From contig CACYLC010000011.1 in NCBI GenBank assembly GCA_902775105.1, positions 1-33,167 of the forward strand: DNA of 33,167 nt, given 5' to 3'. Positions 30,781-33,167 of this stretch are shown here, piece after piece. The notes beneath the pieces are model-generated. The model was given only the letters and a program-made list of their open reading frames with translations. It was not told the DNA's origin and made no database searches. The position numbers and the translations under genes are program-made. Every line of letters starts with the position of its first letter. The first letter of the stretch is position 1. The DNA comes from Oscillospiraceae bacterium (lineage in GTDB: Bacteria > Bacillota > Clostridia > Oscillospirales > Oscillospiraceae).

Positions 30781-31452
30781 ATGTTTCGTTTTCTCAGCGA
30801 GACGCTCTCGGCCTATCAGGCCAGAGATCCTGCCGCCCGGAGCAAGTTGGAAATTTTTTTGCTCTATCCCGGCGTTCACGCAACCATTTACTATAAAATT
30901 GCCCACTTTCTCCACCGTCACCATCTCCGCTTTTTAGCCCGTTTTGTCTCCCAATGGGCGAGACGGCGGACGGGCATCGAGATCCATCCCGGTGCCACCA
31001 TTGGCCGGAGGCTGGTCATCGACCACGGTATGGGCATCGTCATCGGCGAGACTGCCGAGTTGGGGGACGACGTGCTGCTCTATCAGGGCGTGACTCTGGG
31101 CGGCACAGGCAAGGAACAGGGCAAGCGGCATCCCACCATCGGGAATAATGTACTCATTGGCTCTGGTGCCAAGGTGCTCGGTCCCGTTCTGGTGAGAGAC
31201 GGCGCTCGTGTCGCCGCCAATGCAGTGGTGCTCAAAGAGGTGCCGCCGGACTCCACCGCTGTCGGCGTTCCCGCCCATATTGTCAAGATTGCCGGTGAGC
31301 GGGTGGCCTATGCCAGCATCGTGGATCAGATCAATATCACTGACCCGGTGAACGAGACCATCAAGTCTCTGCTCTCTCGGGTGGAGTTTTTGGAGCGGCA
31401 GCTGGATGAACAGGCTGCAAAGCAGACAAATGAGAATCGTCAGGAGGAATGA
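30781..31452 (+). CDS. cysE: Serine O-acetyltransferase CysE
   Basis: Makes O-acetylserine from serine and acetyl-CoA, the first step of cysteine synthesis. The 223 residues are the short Firmicutes form: a helical N-terminal region, then a left-handed beta-helix of hexapeptide repeats (about 65-170) with the active-site segment IDHGMGIVIGETAELGDDVLLYQGVTLGGTG, and a C-terminal tail that could bind cysteine synthase or mediate feedback. The ATG at 30781 has GGGAGA upstream; the open frame from 30679 runs through the T-box and is not real. It is followed three bases later by cysS. Confidence 0.95.
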   Translation: MFRFLSETLSAYQARDPAARSKLEIFLLYPGVHATIYYKIAHFLHRHHLRFLARFVSQWARRRTGIEIHPGATIGRRLVIDHGMGIVIGETAELGDDVLLYQGVTLGGTGKEQGKRHPTIGNNVLIGSGAKVLGPVLVRDGARVAANAVVLKEVPPDSTAVGVPAHIVKIAGERVAYASIVDQINITDPVNETIKSLLSRVEFLERQLDEQAAKQTNENRQEE

Positions 31453-31455
31453 CCT

Positions 31456-32862
31456 ATGGAAATTTTCAACTCTATGACCCGCCGCAAGGAGGAATTCGTC
31501 CCAATCGAGCCCGGCAAGGTGAAGATGTACGCCTGCGGCCCTACCGTCTACAATCTCATCCATGTGGGCAACGCCCGGCCGATCATCCTGTTCGATGTGT
31601 TCCGCCGCTATATGGAGTACCGGGGCTACGAGGTGACCTTTGTCCAGAACTTTACCGACGTGGACGACAAGATCATTAAGCGGGCCAACGAGGAGGGATT
31701 GACCTCCCACCAGGTGGCGGAGAAGTATATTGAGGAGTATTTTAAGGACGCCAAGGCGCTGGGCGTCCGCCCGGCCACCATCCACCCCAAGGCCACTGAG
31801 ACCATGGACGAGATCATTGATCTGGTACAGACGCTGGTGGAGAAGGGCTATGCCTACCCGGTGCCCAGCGGTGATGTCTATTACCGGACGCTGAAGTTCA
31901 AGGGCTACGGCAAGCTCAGCCATCAACCGATTGACGACCTCCTCTCCGGCGCCCGCATCGACGTCAACGACGAGAAGGAAAATCCCTTGGACTTTGCCCT
32001 GTGGAAGGCCGCCAAGCCCGGCGAGCCTTACTGGGAGTCCCCCTGGGGCAACGGACGTCCCGGCTGGCACATCGAGTGCTCTGCCATGAACCGGAAATAT
32101 CTGGGTAGGACCATCGACATCCACTGCGGCGGTGAGGATCTCCAGTTCCCCCACCACGAGAACGAGATTGCACAGTCCGAGGCGGCCAACGACGCCCCCT
32201 TTGCCCATTACTGGATGCACAACGGCTTCCTCAATATTGACAACAAGAAAATGTCCAAGTCTCTGGGCAACTTCTTCACCGTCCGGGACGCCGCCGAGGC
32301 CTACGGCTACGAGCCCATCCGCTTTTTCATGCTCTCCGCCCATTACCGTACCCCGCTGAACTACTCCGCCGAATCCCTCCAGCAGGCGCAGGCCGCCCTT
32401 GACCGGCTCTATACCGCCAAGGACAATCTGGCCTTCCTCGCCCAGAACGGAGCGGAGGGAGAACCCACCGAGGCGGAGCAGGCGGTGCTGAATCAGGCGG
32501 ACGACTTCCGTGAGCGGTTTGATGCCGCCATGGACGACGATTTCAACACCGCCGACGCCGTCTCCGTCCTCTTTGAGGTGGTCAGGGCGGCGAATAAGGC
32601 GGTTGGCCCCGATCAGAAGCCGACGAAAGCCGGCGCAGAGGCGCTCCTCAAGCTGGTGCTGGAGTTTACGGATGTCCTCGGCCTCCTCTACGGCAAGGCG
32701 GAGGAGAGCCTGGACGACAAGGTGGAGGCGCTGATCGCCCAGCGTCAGGAGGCCCGGAAGAATAAGAACTGGGCGGAGGCCGACCGGATCCGGGATGAGC
32801 TGAAGGCCATGGGCATTACCCTCATGGACACCAAGCAGGGCGTCCAGTGGAAGAAAGACTGA
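31456..32862 (+). CDS. cysS: Cysteinyl-tRNA synthetase
   Basis: A class Ia synthetase charging tRNA-Cys. The 468 residues show the N-terminal zinc ligand Cys27 in YACGPTVYN, the HIGH-equivalent HVGN (36-39), WHIECSAM and [21 protein letters not shown] with further zinc and active-site residues, KMSKS (265-269), and a C-terminal helical anticodon-binding region ending with [28 protein letters not shown] precedes the ATG. Three bases separate it from cysE, so both depend on the cysteine T-box. The gene for Mini-III RNase, often next, is absent. Confidence 0.97.
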   Translation: MEIFNSMTRRKEEFVPIEPGKVKMYACGPTVYNLIHVGNARPIILFDVFRRYMEYRGYEVTFVQNFTDVDDKIIKRANEEGLTSHQVAEKYIEEYFKDAKALGVRPATIHPKATETMDEIIDLVQTLVEKGYAYPVPSGDVYYRTLKFKGYGKLSHQPIDDLLSGARIDVNDEKENPLDFALWKAAKPGEPYWESPWGNGRPGWHIECSAMNRKYLGRTIDIHCGGEDLQFPHHENEIAQSEAANDAPFAHYWMHNGFLNIDNKKMSKSLGNFFTVRDAAEAYGYEPIRFFMLSAHYRTPLNYSAESLQQAQAALDRLYTAKDNLAFLAQNGAEGEPTEAEQAVLNQADDFRERFDAAMDDDFNTADAVSVLFEVVRAANKAVGPDQKPTKAGAEALLKLVLEFTDVLGLLYGKAEESLDDKVEALIAQRQEARKNKNWAEADRIRDELKAMGITLMDTKQGVQWKKD

Positions 32863-32875
32863 CAGAAGATAGCGC

Positions 32876-32904
32876 ATCCCCCACCGCCGGCGGCGGTGGG
32901 GGAT
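32876..32904. terminator. Strong GC-rich hairpin between convergent genes
   Basis: A perfect 13-bp stem (32876-32888 with 32892-32904) and a GGC loop directly after cysS. Neither strand has a T-run, so it is a weak intrinsic terminator despite its stability; it may act as a 3-prime-end stabiliser or bidirectional pause site. Confidence 0.6.
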
Positions 32905-32911
32905 ATGTGTC

Positions 32912-33167
32912 TTATGGGAGGTTTTGGACGAAGTCGAGAATAATCCGGTTGACTTCCTCCGGCTGATCGGTATTGGAGTTGTGTCCTGCGTTTTGTATCC
33001 AGTAGAGGGGTAACCCCTCTGCTTTCGCCCAACGGCGGTTGTAGCTCTTTGCAGAACCCGCCTGATCCCGTTCGCCGCAGATCAAAATGGCGGGACAGTC
33101 GATCTGATAGGGCAGGTTTGCCTCCATTGCTTCCGCAAGCATCCGAAATCCGTGTCCGGCCAGCTTG
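32912..33167 (-). CDS. Alpha/beta hydrolase, C-terminal part (cut by window edge)
   Basis: About 85 C-terminal residues of an alpha/beta-fold hydrolase whose N terminus lies beyond the window. The catalytic acid is in ILICGERDQAGS and the catalytic His in IQNAGHNSNTDQPEEV, both at normal spacing from the C terminus, and the end VNRIILDFVQ is the usual last helix. The nucleophile Ser is not in the window. The in-frame ATG at 33142 is internal; the frame continues to the edge (KLAGHGFRM). Substrate cannot be told. Confidence 0.85.
   Translation of the reverse strand, partial: KLAGHGFRMLAEAMEANLPYQIDCPAILICGERDQAGSAKSYNRRWAKAEGLPLYWIQNAGHNSNTDQPEEVNRIILDFVQNLP

Noticed and set aside
1-33167. 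CRISPR arrays, tRNA or rRNA genes, prophage and integrase genes.
   Set aside because: Looked for and not seen; the only repeats are short palindromic elements, and no regularly spaced array, cloverleaf or recombinase motif was found by eye.

Overview
The window looks like chromosome from a sporulating, moderately GC-rich member of the Clostridia, most likely Oscillospiraceae (the Flavonifractor/Oscillibacter/Intestinimonas neighbourhood). The grounds are two CotF-like spore coat proteins, a SpoVD-type penicillin-binding protein with PASTA domains, a Gram-positive-type LexA box, a DUF1385-prmC gene pair, a T-box leader and near-consensus sigma-A promoters. The genus is an inference. No tRNA, rRNA, CRISPR array, prophage or intact transposase was seen.

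Layout. (1) 1-2060: two hairpins, a hypothetical protein, a pair of small spore coat proteins, and a low-complexity lipoprotein. (2) 2265-12454, plus strand: a reduced division and cell-wall (dcw) cluster in the order rsmH, ftsL-like, spoVD/ftsI-like PBP, mraY, ftsW, murG, murA, divIB. mraZ, murC, murD and ftsA are absent from the cluster. It is interrupted by an intrinsic terminator before the PBP and by two different palindromic repeat elements. (3) 12472-18605, minus strand: an Lrp-type regulator, a membrane-anchored GH25 muramidase, ftsZ, recR, ilvA and an acyltransferase-3 membrane protein, most with recognisable promoters. (4) 18715-22580, plus: a calcium-loop lipoprotein, a second copy of one repeat element, and an OmpR-type two-component system. 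(5) 22581-28315, plus: DUF1385, prmC, recA and recX as one probable operon behind a promoter carrying two LexA boxes, then rimO and pgsA. (6) 28392-30451: an exported FN3 plus class I amidotransferase-like hydrolase, and a small Spo0A-C-like protein divergent from an XRE regulator. (7) 30488-33167: a cysteine T-box leader controlling cysE-cysS, then a truncated alpha/beta hydrolase.

How the genes fit together. MraY and MurG make lipid II, FtsW and the PBP polymerise and cross-link it at the septum, DivIB and the FtsL-like protein form the regulatory membrane complex, and FtsZ (opposite strand) provides the ring. The most interesting regulatory inference is that recA and recX have no visible promoter of their own. 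They seem to be controlled by SOS boxes nearly 2 kb upstream, in front of DUF1385, which would make DUF1385 and the release-factor methyltransferase prmC damage-inducible too. The cysE-cysS pair should be induced when uncharged tRNA-Cys accumulates.
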